From contig NZ_QWLJ01000034.1 of NCBI RefSeq assembly GCF_009917385.1, positions 1 through 51,048 of the forward strand: a DNA stretch of 51,048 bases, given 5' to 3'. Made by a program: the position numbers and the translations under genes. Positions 36,889 to 46,574 of the stretch are shown piece after piece. Under the pieces are notes generated by a model, which saw only the letters and a program-made list of their open reading frames with translations, was not told where the DNA came from and searched no databases. Positions within the stretch are counted from its first letter, which is position 1. Each line of letters opens with the position of its first letter. The DNA is from Roseburia sp. 1XD42-34 (GTDB lineage Bacteria; Bacillota; Bacilli; Bacillales; Amphibacillaceae).

Positions 36889-38280
36889 ATGGAAATTAAT
36901 AATATTTTTTCTTTTCTTTCACTAATTGTTTATTTAATTATATTTTTAATAATATATGTATATGTAAAGAAAATGATTTCAGAAAAAGGGTTTAACATTA
37001 TTAGTATGTTCGTTCTTACCTATACTCTGTTTTACTTTTTAGTACCCTTTATTCAAACTTTCTTTAAATTGTATAGAGATGAGACTTCAATTTTTACTAG
37101 AGTGTTAAATCAATTAGGAGATGAAGAGCTTTTTTTAAATTTGCTAATAAGCTTTGCCTGCCTAGCTTTAATTGTAGTATCTTATCATTTAAATTTTAAA
37201 GGAAAAAATAATGAAAAGAAAAAAACACCTAATAGTTTAGAAGTACCTAATAAGCTATACAAAAAAATACATAGTTTAACTGATATCATTTTTATTATTG
37301 GTGTAAGTAGTATTATGATTGTAATTCTGGACGTTGGTTCACTAAGTGCATATTTATCTTTAGGTAGTGTGACAAGAGGAATAAATAAGTCAACAACGGA
37401 TTATATAAGTTCTAGTTCGTTGCAGTTTGTAACACTTTCAACAGTAATACTTATTCCTCCTTATTTATATTTATACATTTACAGACTTAAAAAGAAAAGA
37501 ATAGCTTTTATAAAGTTTATTTTTGCGATGTTTTTTGCCATTTTGTTTTTATTATATAACCAAGGTAGAGCGCCACTTGTAATTTTCTTTTTGCCGTTTC
37601 TTTTTTTGTTGAGAAATAATGGAAAGAAAAAGCAGAATTTCACTGGCTTAATCGTACTCTTTGTAACAGGATTAATCCTACTAAGCTATTTGGATGGGCT
37701 TTTTAATTATATCTCTTATGGTGAATTTTACCACAAAGAAAGCAATCTCATTACAGATTTTTTAAGTGAGTTTAGTTATCCTTTTACGAACTTTTCAATA
37801 CGAAATTATTTAATAGAAACTAACGGTTTTCGCAATTTTTATGATTATATTATATGGCCGTTTACAATGATACCTAGTGGTATATTAAGTATTTTTGGTT
37901 TTAATAAAGAACTAATTGTATCTTTAACAAGTGTAAATACAGCTGCATATGGTTATCTTTTAGGAGTTAACCCTTCAGGAGGAGTCCCTGTAGATTTTCT
38001 AACTGTACATTACTATCAATTTGGCTATTTATCTTTAATATTAGTATCTTTTATTAGCGGTAGATTGTTAAAATATATTGACAATATCTTTCTTTTTTTT
38101 AATGATTATTTTGCTATAAAGATAGTCCTTTATAGAATTTCTTTTTCTGTTATTAATATTGTAAATAATTCAGATTTATCTGCTATAATTCGTAACAGAT
38201 TGGACGTAGTATTACTTCTGATAATTCTTATATATATTTATAAGAATTATAGATTGAACGAAAACTTATATAAATTCTAA
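36889..38280 (+). CDS. Wzy-like oligosaccharide repeat-unit polymerase
   Basis: This very hydrophobic protein of 463 residues has about ten to twelve predicted membrane segments and a large loop around 290-370 (FTNFSIRNYLI, WPFTMIPSG). This topology and its place between transferases and a flippase indicate the polymerase. It would join flipped repeat units outside the membrane. Such proteins have little conserved sequence, so the call rests on topology and context. The gene is strongly AT-rich. Confidence 0.82.
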   Translation: MEINNIFSFLSLIVYLIIFLIIYVYVKKMISEKGFNIISMFVLTYTLFYFLVPFIQTFFKLYRDETSIFTRVLNQLGDEELFLNLLISFACLALIVVSYHLNFKGKNNEKKKTPNSLEVPNKLYKKIHSLTDIIFIIGVSSIMIVILDVGSLSAYLSLGSVTRGINKSTTDYISSSSLQFVTLSTVILIPPYLYLYIYRLKKKRIAFIKFIFAMFFAILFLLYNQGRAPLVIFFLPFLFLLRNNGKKKQNFTGLIVLFVTGLILLSYLDGLFNYISYGEFYHKESNLITDFLSEFSYPFTNFSIRNYLIETNGFRNFYDYIIWPFTMIPSGILSIFGFNKELIVSLTSVNTAAYGYLLGVNPSGGVPVDFLTVHYYQFGYLSLILVSFISGRLLKYIDNIFLFFNDYFAIKIVLYRISFSVINIVNNSDLSAIIRNRLDVVLLLIILIYIYKNYRLNENLYKF

Positions 38281-38317
38281 CTTGGTATTTCTATTTATGT
38301 AAAGGAGGTTAAGACTG

Positions 38318-38884
38318 GTGAGAAAGTACTTTATAAAATTATTCATATTGTTATCAAGGATAGTTATGCCTTTTTTTTACAAAAAAGATTATTTACAAGG
38401 AAGATGGTTTAGCAATTCTGCTAAGGGATGGAGGTGGTGTTGGAAATGTATATTCATGCAAAAAATTATAGGCTATAATAGAAAAATTCCATTTCCAGTA
38501 TCTCATCGAAATAATATAAATAAAGTTGAAAATTTAATTTTTGACTTGGATGATATGAACAATTTTCAAAATTTCGGGTGTTATTTTCAAAACTTTGAAG
38601 GTAAAATATTTATTGGTAAAGGTACATACATTGCTCCAAATGTTGGTTTAATTACTCAAAATCATAAAATAAATGATTTAGACACACATGAAAAGCCAAA
38701 AGATATTATTTTAGGCACAAAATGTTGGGTAGGGATGAATTCTATTATATTGCCAGGAGTCACTTTAGGTGATAATACAATAGTAGGGGCTGGATCTATT
38801 GTAACTAAAAGTTTTAAAGAAGGTAATTATGTGATTGCAGGAAATCCTGCAAAAATTATAAAAAGGCTAGATGCTAAAAAATGA
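38318..38884 (+). CDS. Hexapeptide-repeat (LbH) acyltransferase
   Basis: This probable O-acetyltransferase decorates the polymer or a sugar intermediate. It has 188 residues; the C-terminal half contains hexapeptide turns (IFIGKGTYIAPNVGLI, CWVGMNSIILPGVTLGDN, IVGAGSIVTKSF) and ends VIAGNPAKIIKRL, the CysE/WcaF-type signature. The catalytic histidine is probably in ITQNHKIN. The start is GTG with AAAGGAGGT 7-8 bp upstream. Its stop overlaps the next start as ATGA. Confidence 0.88.
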   Translation: MRKYFIKLFILLSRIVMPFFYKKDYLQGRWFSNSAKGWRWCWKCIFMQKIIGYNRKIPFPVSHRNNINKVENLIFDLDDMNNFQNFGCYFQNFEGKIFIGKGTYIAPNVGLITQNHKINDLDTHEKPKDIILGTKCWVGMNSIILPGVTLGDNTIVGAGSIVTKSFKEGNYVIAGNPAKIIKRLDAKK

Positions 38885-40077
38885 GAGCAAAAGAAAATAA
38901 TATAGTAATTATTACACCATTTTACCCTATAAACCATAGAAATGATATTTACGAGGACACAAAAGCAGTTTATTACTTAATAAGTGAACTTTCAAAGTAT
39001 AATAATATTTTAATTTTGCATATGTACATGCATGGGTTTAAAAAAGCTTGGAGATATTTATTTGATATACTTCCTATTAAAAGTGATTATAAAAAGTATT
39101 TGTATAAAGATAATTACGGTAATAGCTTATTGTTTTTTCAATACCTCCTTTTGTTACCAAAAAAAATTAGGACGTTAAAGTATTTTAGTTCAAGATATTC
39201 GATGGTATTCAGTAATTTTTGTTACATGCAAAACTACGATCCTCAGATAGGAATAGTTCATTTTCCTACATACTATATGGATTTTTTAAAAAGAGATAGA
39301 ATGATCACTAAGAAAATTGCTATAATACATTCATTTGATATAAAAAACATAAAAAATAGGTATAGTTTTGAGTATTGGAGAGATTTTTTTGATGAATTTA
39401 ATGCTATTGGGTTTCGTTCATATGTAATAAAGCGGGATTTTGAAAAAATACTTACACTTTCTGTTCCTACATTTATGTGCCTATCTGGTATCCCTGAAAA
39501 GTATGCAAATTTACATTTAAAAGAAAAAGATTGGAATAAACAGGAATTACGCTTTTTATATGCTGGGCGTTTAGACGCTAATAAGAATGTTATTAATAGT
39601 ATTAAAGCACTTAGTAAACTCTCAAAAGATAATTATACTTTTACAGTTGTTGGAGAAGGTTCTGAAAAAGAGAAATTGGTAAAAGAAGCAGAAAAATGTG
39701 GTAATATAAGTAATATTAATTTTACTGGAAAAATGACAAGAGACGGTACTTTTGAAGAAATGAAAAAAGCAGATATTTTTATAATGGTTAGCAAAAAAGA
39801 GACTTTAGGGCTAGTGTACTTAGAAGCTATGGCAGCTGGTAATATTGTAATAGGGTCTAAAGGGCAGGGGATTGATGGGATTATTATCAATGGAGTAAAT
39901 GGTTTTCTTGCTGAAGCAGAAAATATTGATTCAATTTATAATGCTGTTAAAAAAATATTAGCATTAAATAACTATGAACTAAATGAAGTGCGCAAAAATG
40001 CTAAAAAAACTGTGGAACTTCTAACAGATAACCGAGCATCCCAAAACTACCTTGAAAATATATATTCTATTTTATAA
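38881..40077 (+). CDS. GT4-family glycosyltransferase
   Basis: This has 398 residues. The C-terminal donor domain is clear: FLYAGRLDANKNVINSIKAL, FTVVGEGSEKEKL and FIMVSKKETLGLVYLEAMA with the E-x7-E motif. The N-terminal acceptor domain is divergent and rich in tyrosine, lysine and asparagine. It starts within the stop codon of the acyltransferase gene, so expression is coupled. Sugar and linkage cannot be inferred. Confidence 0.88.
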   Translation: MRAKENNIVIITPFYPINHRNDIYEDTKAVYYLISELSKYNNILILHMYMHGFKKAWRYLFDILPIKSDYKKYLYKDNYGNSLLFFQYLLLLPKKIRTLKYFSSRYSMVFSNFCYMQNYDPQIGIVHFPTYYMDFLKRDRMITKKIAIIHSFDIKNIKNRYSFEYWRDFFDEFNAIGFRSYVIKRDFEKILTLSVPTFMCLSGIPEKYANLHLKEKDWNKQELRFLYAGRLDANKNVINSIKALSKLSKDNYTFTVVGEGSEKEKLVKEAEKCGNISNINFTGKMTRDGTFEEMKKADIFIMVSKKETLGLVYLEAMAAGNIVIGSKGQGIDGIIINGVNGFLAEAENIDSIYNAVKKILALNNYELNEVRKNAKKTVELLTDNRASQNYLENIYSIL

Positions 40078-40089
40078 AGGGGAGGGGAC

Positions 40090-41367
40090 ATGAGAAAAAT
40101 AAAAAAAATATTTGAAGACAAGTCATTTATTAAAGCCGTTATATCCCTGACATCAGGGTCTTTTTTTGCACAAACCTTAACTATACTTGCATCGCCGTTG
40201 CTAACTAGAATTTTTTCACCTCAAGAATTAGGAGTATACACCCTAGTTTTAACTGCAGAGGGTCTTTTCGCAGGTATTATTTGCGGAAGGTATGATGTTT
40301 CAATTGTTTATGAGCAAGATGAAAATAAAGTTTTTGCTTTAATTAAATCTAGTTCCCTTATTACATTTTTTCTAAGCTTGATTATATCAATTAGTTACGG
40401 ATCTTACTATTTTATTTTTAATGAGGAGTACAGCAGCTATTGGTATGCCATAGTATTTATATTTTTTATGCTTTTATTTAATGGGTTAAATAGAATACTA
40501 GAGGCTTATAATAATCGAAAAAAAGAGTATAAAGTTATAACTACAGTTTACATAATTAAAACACTAATTCAAAACGTAGGATCAGTCGCTCTTGGACTTC
40601 TAAAACTTAGTGTATTAGGACTGCTGTTCTCACATACCATAGGATTATTGGGGGGCTTAAAGAAACAAGCTAAAACAATTTCCCTTCATATTAATAAAAT
40701 TAGAAGTGTAAAAAATAATGAGATGAAAGAGGTGCTAAGAGATCATTTCAGGCAGCCGCTATATTCAGCCCCTGCAAACTTTGCTAACAAATTTTCTTAT
40801 ACATCTATTTTAGTTTTTATTGAATCTTTATTTGGTTTGGCAGTTTTAGGTTTTTATTCTATATCTTATAAAGCTTTAGGGCTACCTTTAACTGTAATTA
40901 GTAATAATGTAGCAAAGGTTTTTTTTCAAGAAGCATCAAGTGAGTTTAACCTAACTGGAAGGTTTTATAGAAGTTTTAATAAAATATCTGTTTTTCTATT
41001 GTTTATATCCATTCCAATGGTAGTAGTTTTGTTCTTTTTTTCTCCCAAAGTTTTTGAATTAGTGTTCGGTGAAAAGTGGAAGGAAGCTGGTGTTTATGTA
41101 CAAATACTCGCGCCAATGTTTGGAGTAAGATTTATTGTTAATACAGTCGCATATGGCTTGCAGATAGTGAAAAAACAACATTTAGAATTAATTCTACAAT
41201 TTCTATTTATATTTGCTTCTACGGGTGGTTATATCTTTACTAAGATTAGTTATTTAAATGTAAATCAATTTCTGTTGATTATTTCCATATCATTTTCAAT
41301 TATATATTTTTTGTATTTTATTGTAATAATGTATTACGCCTATACTAATAATAGTGAAAAAAATTAA
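40090..41367 (+). CDS. Wzx-like oligosaccharide flippase
   Basis: This is a membrane protein of the MOP/polysaccharide transport family with 425 residues and about twelve hydrophobic segments. The N-terminal pattern SGSFFAQTLTILASPLLTR and FSPQELGVYTLV are typical of Wzx/RfbX-like flippases. It would move the lipid-linked repeat unit across the membrane for the polymerase at 36889. GGGGAGGGG lies before the ATG. Confidence 0.92.
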   Translation: MRKIKKIFEDKSFIKAVISLTSGSFFAQTLTILASPLLTRIFSPQELGVYTLVLTAEGLFAGIICGRYDVSIVYEQDENKVFALIKSSSLITFFLSLIISISYGSYYFIFNEEYSSYWYAIVFIFFMLLFNGLNRILEAYNNRKKEYKVITTVYIIKTLIQNVGSVALGLLKLSVLGLLFSHTIGLLGGLKKQAKTISLHINKIRSVKNNEMKEVLRDHFRQPLYSAPANFANKFSYTSILVFIESLFGLAVLGFYSISYKALGLPLTVISNNVAKVFFQEASSEFNLTGRFYRSFNKISVFLLFISIPMVVVLFFFSPKVFELVFGEKWKEAGVYVQILAPMFGVRFIVNTVAYGLQIVKKQHLELILQFLFIFASTGGYIFTKISYLNVNQFLLIISISFSIIYFLYFIVIMYYAYTNNSEKN

Positions 41368-41414
41368 AGCATCAATTAGATTTGATATTTTGAAACAAAG
41401 GAGAAATTGTAGGA

Positions 41415-42434
41415 ATGTACAATATACATATTGATGAGAGTTATCTAATAACAGGAGCAGCTGGTTTCATCGGTTTCTATTTATCTAAAAAACTACTAGA
41501 CCAAGGTTGCACTGTTATTGGTCTAGACAATATGAATGATTATTATGATGTGAAACTGAAAGAAGCCCGCTTAGAGCAGCTAAAGCCTTATGAGAATTTC
41601 ACTTTCATTCAAGGTGATATTTCAGATAAAGAACTAATGATGAGCACTTTTGCTGAATACAAGCCAAATATTGTAGTAAATCTAGCTGCACAAGCTGGAG
41701 TTAGATACTCTATTGAAAATCCAGATGTCTACATAGAAAGTAATATTATTGGGTTTTATAATATCTTAGAAGCCTGTAGACATCATCCAGTAGATCATTT
41801 AGTCTATGCTTCATCTAGTTCCGTTTACGGTGCTAATAAAAAAGTTCCGTTTGAAGAAACAGATTTCGTAGATAATCCTGTGTCGTTATATGCTGCAACG
41901 AAAAAATCAAATGAGTTGATAGCTCATACCTATAGTCATTTATATAAAATACCTGCTACAGGATTACGTTTCTTCACAGTTTATGGACCGATGGGAAGAC
42001 CAGATATGGCTTACTTTGGTTTTGCCAACAAGTACTTTAATGGAGAGCCAATCAAGATTTTTAATAATGCCGATTTTGAAAACGATCTTTATCGTGATTT
42101 TACATATATTGATGATATTGTTGAAGGTATTGAACGTTTATTAAGCAATCCTCCTAAAGGAGAAGTGGAACATAAAGTATTTAACATTGGAAATAATAAC
42201 CCAGAAAAATTGATGGTCTTTATTGAAACTTTGGAAAAATGTTTAAGTAACGCACTCAATAAAGAAATAGCTTTTGAAAAAATATTTGAACCAATTAAAC
42301 CAGGCGATGTACCTGCTACATACGCTTCAACAGAACAGTTGCAACAAGCAGTTGGATTCCAGCCTAAGACATCTATTGAAGAAGGATTACAAAAATTTGC
42401 TGACTGGTATGTAGATTATTATAGGTTAATGTAA
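41415..42434 (+). CDS. UDP-glucuronate 4-epimerase-like NAD-dependent epimerase
   Basis: This is an extended short-chain dehydrogenase. NAD binding is shown by TGAAGFIG (13-20) and the active site by Y159-x3-K163 (LYAATKKS) with serines near 134 (YASSSSVYG). The stretch DNMNDYYDVKLKEARL and FFTVYGPMGRPDMAYF match UDP-glucuronate 4-epimerases (CapI/LspL-like) better than GalE. It would turn UDP-glucuronate, made by Ugd nearby, into UDP-galacturonate. It could act on N-acetylated uronates with the next enzyme as alternative. Confidence 0.87.
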   Translation: MYNIHIDESYLITGAAGFIGFYLSKKLLDQGCTVIGLDNMNDYYDVKLKEARLEQLKPYENFTFIQGDISDKELMMSTFAEYKPNIVVNLAAQAGVRYSIENPDVYIESNIIGFYNILEACRHHPVDHLVYASSSSVYGANKKVPFEETDFVDNPVSLYAATKKSNELIAHTYSHLYKIPATGLRFFTVYGPMGRPDMAYFGFANKYFNGEPIKIFNNADFENDLYRDFTYIDDIVEGIERLLSNPPKGEVEHKVFNIGNNNPEKLMVFIETLEKCLSNALNKEIAFEKIFEPIKPGDVPATYASTEQLQQAVGFQPKTSIEEGLQKFADWYVDYYRLM

Positions 42435-42499
42435 AACTAGTAAATTTATAGAATATTTTATCTAGTGATAAGTCAATTATAGAAAGAAGGTATGGAACA

Positions 42500-43813
42500 A
42501 TGAGTTTATATGAAAAAATTTTAAACAAAGAAGAAAAGATTTCTGTCATTGGTTTAGGTTATGTCGGCCTACCGTTAGCTATTGAATTTGCAAAGAAATT
42601 TGATGTTGTCGGTTTTGATTTAAATGAAAAAAAGCTAGATAAATATCTCTCTGGTGTAGATGTTACAAATGAAGTAGGTGATAACATGGTGAAACGTACA
42701 ACCATGTCATTTACAAGTAAGGAAGGGGATATTGCATCATGCAAATTTCATGTGGTAGCAGTTCCTACACCAATTAATACAGATAAGACCCCAGATCTTA
42801 ATCCAGTTATTGGAGCTAGTAGAACTGTAGGTAAGCAATTAACGAAAGGTTCTATCGTCGTTTATGAATCTACTGTATACCCTGGGACAACAGAAGAAAT
42901 TTGCATTCCAATTCTTGAAGAAGAATCGGGATTAAAGTTTGGAATAGATTTTAAAGTTGGATATTCTCCAGAACGTATTAATCCTGGTGACAAAGTGAAC
43001 ACATTAACAAAAATCACAAAAATTGTATCTGGTTGTGATGACGATTCCTTAAAGGAAATTGCAGCTGTATACGGTTCTATTATTGAGGCAGGCATTCATG
43101 AGGCAGAGTCCATTAAAGTTGCTGAAGCTGCAAAAGTAATTGAAAACTCACAACGAGATATTAATATTGCTTTTATGAACGAACTTGCTATGGTATTTGA
43201 TAAGATGGATATAAACACCAATGCTGTATTAAAAGCAGCAGGAACAAAATGGAACTTCTTGAAGTTTACACCTGGGTTAGTTGGCGGACATTGTATTGGG
43301 GTAGACCCTTACTACTTTACATACAAAGCTGAACAGCTAGGCTACCATTCACAAATCATACTATCTGGTCGAAAAATTAATGACGACATGGGCAAATTTA
43401 TTGCTAACAATATCATTAAAAAGATGATTAGAGCAAAACAAGAAGTCAATCATGCAAAAATTGCAATCTTGGGTATCTCATTTAAAGAAAATGTCGCTGA
43501 CGTGCGTAATACCAAAGCCATTGATATTATTAACGAATTGAAAGAGTATGGTATTGACGTCCTCGTTCATGATCCAGTAGCTGAAGCAACTGACGTTTAC
43601 GACGAATTTGGCATTACACTGGCTGAGAAAGAAGATCTAAATAACCTAGACTGTATAGTTTTAGCTGTACCACATGAAACGTTTAAAGAAAATTATACAT
43701 TAGACGTGCTTGATAAAATGTTTAAGACAGACAAAAAAGTGCTTATTGATATTAAGAGTATTTTCAAACAAAAAGAGTGTGAAAAACAAGGCTACAGTTA
43801 TTGGAGTTTATAA
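42500..43813 (+). CDS. UDP-N-acetylhexosamine 6-dehydrogenase (WbpA/TviB-like)
   Basis: This performs the two-step NAD-dependent oxidation of a UDP-N-acetyl sugar to its uronate. It has Rossmann motif SVIGLGYVGLPLA (15-27), the YSPERINPGD block of this subfamily and catalytic C265 (VGGHCIGVDPYY). It has 437 residues. The VGGHCIGVDPYY form distinguishes it from the Ugd two genes on, so the locus has two non-redundant dehydrogenases. Substrate may be UDP-GlcNAc or UDP-GalNAc. Confidence 0.9.
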   Translation: MSLYEKILNKEEKISVIGLGYVGLPLAIEFAKKFDVVGFDLNEKKLDKYLSGVDVTNEVGDNMVKRTTMSFTSKEGDIASCKFHVVAVPTPINTDKTPDLNPVIGASRTVGKQLTKGSIVVYESTVYPGTTEEICIPILEEESGLKFGIDFKVGYSPERINPGDKVNTLTKITKIVSGCDDDSLKEIAAVYGSIIEAGIHEAESIKVAEAAKVIENSQRDINIAFMNELAMVFDKMDINTNAVLKAAGTKWNFLKFTPGLVGGHCIGVDPYYFTYKAEQLGYHSQIILSGRKINDDMGKFIANNIIKKMIRAKQEVNHAKIAILGISFKENVADVRNTKAIDIINELKEYGIDVLVHDPVAEATDVYDEFGITLAEKEDLNNLDCIVLAVPHETFKENYTLDVLDKMFKTDKKVLIDIKSIFKQKECEKQGYSYWSL

Positions 43814-43864
43814 GTTATTATATAGTAAACTCAAATAACCTAATCAAAACTGGAGGAACTTCTC

Positions 43865-45031
43865 ATGAAAATCGCAGTTGCAGGAACAGGATACGTTGGG
43901 TTAGCAAATGCTGTATTATTAGCACAATATAATGAAGTGGTAGCACTTGATATTCTGCAAGAGAAAGTAGATATGATCAATAGTAGACAATCTCCTATTG
44001 TCGATGCAGAAATTGATCGTTTCCTTAAAAATAAGGAATTGAAATTACGTGCTACGACTGATATAGAAGAAGCGTATAAAGATGCAGAGTATGTAGTTAT
44101 TTCCACGCCAACGAATTATGATCCCGATAAGAACTATTTTGATACATCCACCGTAGAAGCTGTTATTCGTAATGTATTAGATACAAACCCTAATGCCATA
44201 ATCATTATTAAGTCTACTGTGCCAGTTGGTTATACAAAAGAGATTAGCATTAAATTTGCGACAAGTAATATTATTTTTTCACCAGAGTTTTTACGGGAAG
44301 GTAAAGCATTATATGACAACTTGAATCCATCTCGAATTATTGTCGGCGAACAGTCCGAGCGGGCAAAAGTATTTGCTGATTTATTAGTTCAGGGAGCAGA
44401 GAAAGAGGATATCCCTGTTTTATTCACAAGTTCAACAGAGGCAGAAGCAATTAAATTATTTGCCAATACATATTTAGCTATGCGCGTATCGTTTTTTAAT
44501 GAGCTAGATTCCTATGCAGAGGTCCGAGGTTTGGACCCCAAACAAATTATTGAAGGGGTATCGCTAGACCCCCGCATAGGCGGGCATTATAATAACCCAT
44601 CATTCGGTTATGGTGGTTACTGCTTGCCGAAAGATACGAAACAATTATTGGCAAACTATGAAAATGTGCCAAACAATATTATTCAGGCTATTGTGGAAGC
44701 GAATCGGACAAGAAAAGATCATGTTGCCAAGATGGTTTTGGATCGTAAACCGAAAGTGGTTGGGATTTACCGTTTAACCATGAAGACAGATTCAGACAAT
44801 TTTCGTCATTCTGCGATTCAAGGGGTTATGAAACGGATTAAGGCGAAAGGCATTGAAGTAATCGTCTATGAACCAGTATTACAAGAAGAAACCTTCTATA
44901 ATTCACGTGTTGTCAATGATCTTAAATCATTTAAAGCAGAAGCGGATGTCATTGTTGCTAATCGCCTTGATGACAATATTCGTGATATTGCTGATAAAGT
45001 ATATACCAGAGATTTGTTTAGCAGAGATTAA
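43865..45031 (+). CDS. ugd: UDP-glucose 6-dehydrogenase
   Basis: This enzyme makes UDP-glucuronate from UDP-glucose. The N-terminus [19 protein letters not shown] is the Rossmann motif, FSPEFLREG the middle signature and C253 ([10 protein letters not shown]) the catalytic cysteine. It has 388 residues, the short form common in capsule loci. GGAGG precedes the ATG. It ends the main transcript: two hairpins follow the stop immediately. GalU upstream supplies its substrate. Confidence 0.94.
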   Translation: MKIAVAGTGYVGLANAVLLAQYNEVVALDILQEKVDMINSRQSPIVDAEIDRFLKNKELKLRATTDIEEAYKDAEYVVISTPTNYDPDKNYFDTSTVEAVIRNVLDTNPNAIIIIKSTVPVGYTKEISIKFATSNIIFSPEFLREGKALYDNLNPSRIIVGEQSERAKVFADLLVQGAEKEDIPVLFTSSTEAEAIKLFANTYLAMRVSFFNELDSYAEVRGLDPKQIIEGVSLDPRIGGHYNNPSFGYGGYCLPKDTKQLLANYENVPNNIIQAIVEANRTRKDHVAKMVLDRKPKVVGIYRLTMKTDSDNFRHSAIQGVMKRIKAKGIEVIVYEPVLQEETFYNSRVVNDLKSFKAEADVIVANRLDDNIRDIADKVYTRDLFSRD

Positions 45032-45032
45032 T

Positions 45033-45103
45033 CATCAACCCGTGTATGGTTGATGAGATGCCCTAATGTAGCTTTCAAGTTGCCATTAGGGCATTTGTTT
45101 TTG
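45033..45103 (+). terminator. Tandem hairpin terminator after ugd
   Basis: The first hairpin is CATCAACC/GGTTGATG (45033-45040, 45048-45055). The second is a perfect 11-bp stem, ATGCCCTAATG (45058-45068) with CATTAGGGCAT (45084-45094), followed by TTGTTTTT. The T tract runs directly into the -35 of the next promoter. Confidence 0.9.
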
Positions 45104-45144
45104 ACAAATTATGATATACTTTTTAAAGTAGAAATATCTTCTAC
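45101..45144 (+). promoter_or_regulatory. Promoter for the LCP gene with a small palindrome
   Basis: TTGACA (45101-45106), a 17-bp spacer and TAAAGT (45124-45129) make a plausible promoter whose -35 shares bases with the ugd terminator tail. GTAGAA-ATATC-TTCTAC (45128-45144) is an inverted repeat at the likely start of transcription. Confidence 0.55.
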
Positions 45145-45197
45145 GGGAAATTGTCAAATAACTGAAAATAAAGAAAAGAAATGGACTGGTGAATCTG

Positions 45198-46115
45198 ATG
45201 AAACGCAGTAAAAGGAAAAAATCACGTAAGCTTTGGCTGAAAATTCCACTTGCCATCATTTTAGTACTTATACTTGGCGCTGGTGGTTACGCATTTTCCA
45301 TATATAATAACGCAAAGTCCACAGCAAATGACAAAATAAATAAGCCTATAGATACAATTGATACAAAAGTAGCTAAGCAGAAAGTAAAGGCGACAGAGCC
45401 ATTAAATATTTTACTTCTTGGTATCGACGAAAGGGAGGGGGATCGGGGGCGTTCTGATGCATTAGTATTGCTATCTTTAAAACCTAACGAAGATACCATG
45501 CAACTAATCAGCATTCCTCGTGATACACGGACGACGATCGTTGGAAAAGGGATAGAGGATAAAATTAATCATGCCTATGCTTATGGAGGTACTGAGATGT
45601 CCGTTGCTACGGTAGAGAACTTCCTCGATATTGATTTAGATTATTATGTCAGTATGAATACGGATGGTTTAGAGGAACTTGTCAACCAGCTGGGTACCAT
45701 TCAAGTTGATAATGAAGTAGAATGGGATGATGGTAAATATCAATTTACGAAAGGATCAGTAGAATTAGACGGTGATAAAATGATGCACTTTGTCCGTATG
45801 CGTAAGCAAGATCCTGCTGGAGATTTTGGCCGTACCGAACGTCAACGTAAAGTCATTGAAGGGATTATTGATAAAGGAGTTAGAGTTGGCTCTGTCAATA
45901 AAATTAATGGCGTGATTGATGTGCTCGGAAATAATATGGCAACAAATATGGACTTTGATGATATGCAAGACTTGCTGTTTGGATACGCGGATGTACGGAA
46001 AAATGTCAATAGCTATATGATGCAAGGAAGTGGCACGAAGATTGAGGGGGTTTATTACTATCAAGTCCCTAATGAAGAAGTTGCTAAAGTTCATGATATG
46101 ATAGCTGGGGCTTAG
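45198..46115 (+). CDS. LytR-CpsA-Psr (LCP) family cell-wall polymer ligase
   Basis: This membrane-anchored enzyme transfers lipid-linked polymers onto peptidoglycan, so it probably anchors this capsule. A basic N-terminus (KRSKRKKSRK) precedes one transmembrane helix (about 15-35). The extracellular LCP domain shows LNILLLGIDEREGDRGRSDA, ISIPRDTRTTI, KINHAYAYGG and FVRMRKQDPAGDFGRTERQ, with the conserved Arg/Asp residues. I choose ATG 45198 (305 residues), with GGTGA 5 bp upstream; GTG 45189 is possible. It has its own promoter. Confidence 0.93.
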   Translation: MKRSKRKKSRKLWLKIPLAIILVLILGAGGYAFSIYNNAKSTANDKINKPIDTIDTKVAKQKVKATEPLNILLLGIDEREGDRGRSDALVLLSLKPNEDTMQLISIPRDTRTTIVGKGIEDKINHAYAYGGTEMSVATVENFLDIDLDYYVSMNTDGLEELVNQLGTIQVDNEVEWDDGKYQFTKGSVELDGDKMMHFVRMRKQDPAGDFGRTERQRKVIEGIIDKGVRVGSVNKINGVIDVLGNNMATNMDFDDMQDLLFGYADVRKNVNSYMMQGSGTKIEGVYYYQVPNEEVAKVHDMIAGA

Positions 46116-46192
46116 AATGAAATGAGTGGGGTGAAATTCATACTAGGTGAAAGGATCTCCCTCTTTCTCAAACGCAATGATAACGAAACGAT

Positions 46193-46412
46193 AAAAAATT
46201 GCTCCTCGCTACTTAATATTGGTATTATAGCCAAAAGATAGAATTGTAGTCGGTTTGACATGGAGCCTCGGCGGGCATGATTGACGAGCCAAGACCCCAA
46301 CATGAAAGGAATATTGGCTCACGCCAAAAACGCTATCATGCCCGCCACTCCACGTAAACCCTCCTAAACTACGTTCTGCTCCCATACTAAATAGCGAGGA
46401 AGCAAAAAAAAT
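46193..46412. repeat. 220-bp imperfect palindrome, MITE-like or structured RNA
   Basis: The ends are TTGCTCCTCGCTA (46199-46211) and TAGCGAGGAAGCAA (46392-46405), bordered by A runs. Inside, GTAGT/ACTAC (46246-46250, 46368-46372), GGCGGGCATGAT/ATCATGCCCGCC (46270-46281, 46335-46346, perfect 12 bp) and GAGCCAA/TTGGCTC (46286-46292, 46314-46320) nest in order, so the whole can fold into one long hairpin. It has no coding content and is locally GC-rich. It may be a miniature inverted-repeat element. Confidence 0.7.
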
Positions 46413-46574
46413 TAGGTATAGATATCCGCGGGTGACGAACACGAAAAACGGAACAACTTTGAAAAGCTGTTGTAACCTTTATAGTGTTTTGGCATTGCGA
46501 TAATTCACCAGTTGGTTGGGGGACGTTTGTACAACAACTGATGGCGCGAGCGGGTCCTTGGTGTCGGCATTGAA

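Noticed and set aside
46209..46442. 77-residue reverse open frame in the large palindrome
   Set aside because: It lies across both arms of the inverted repeat and has no motif; the DNA is better explained as a repeat element.
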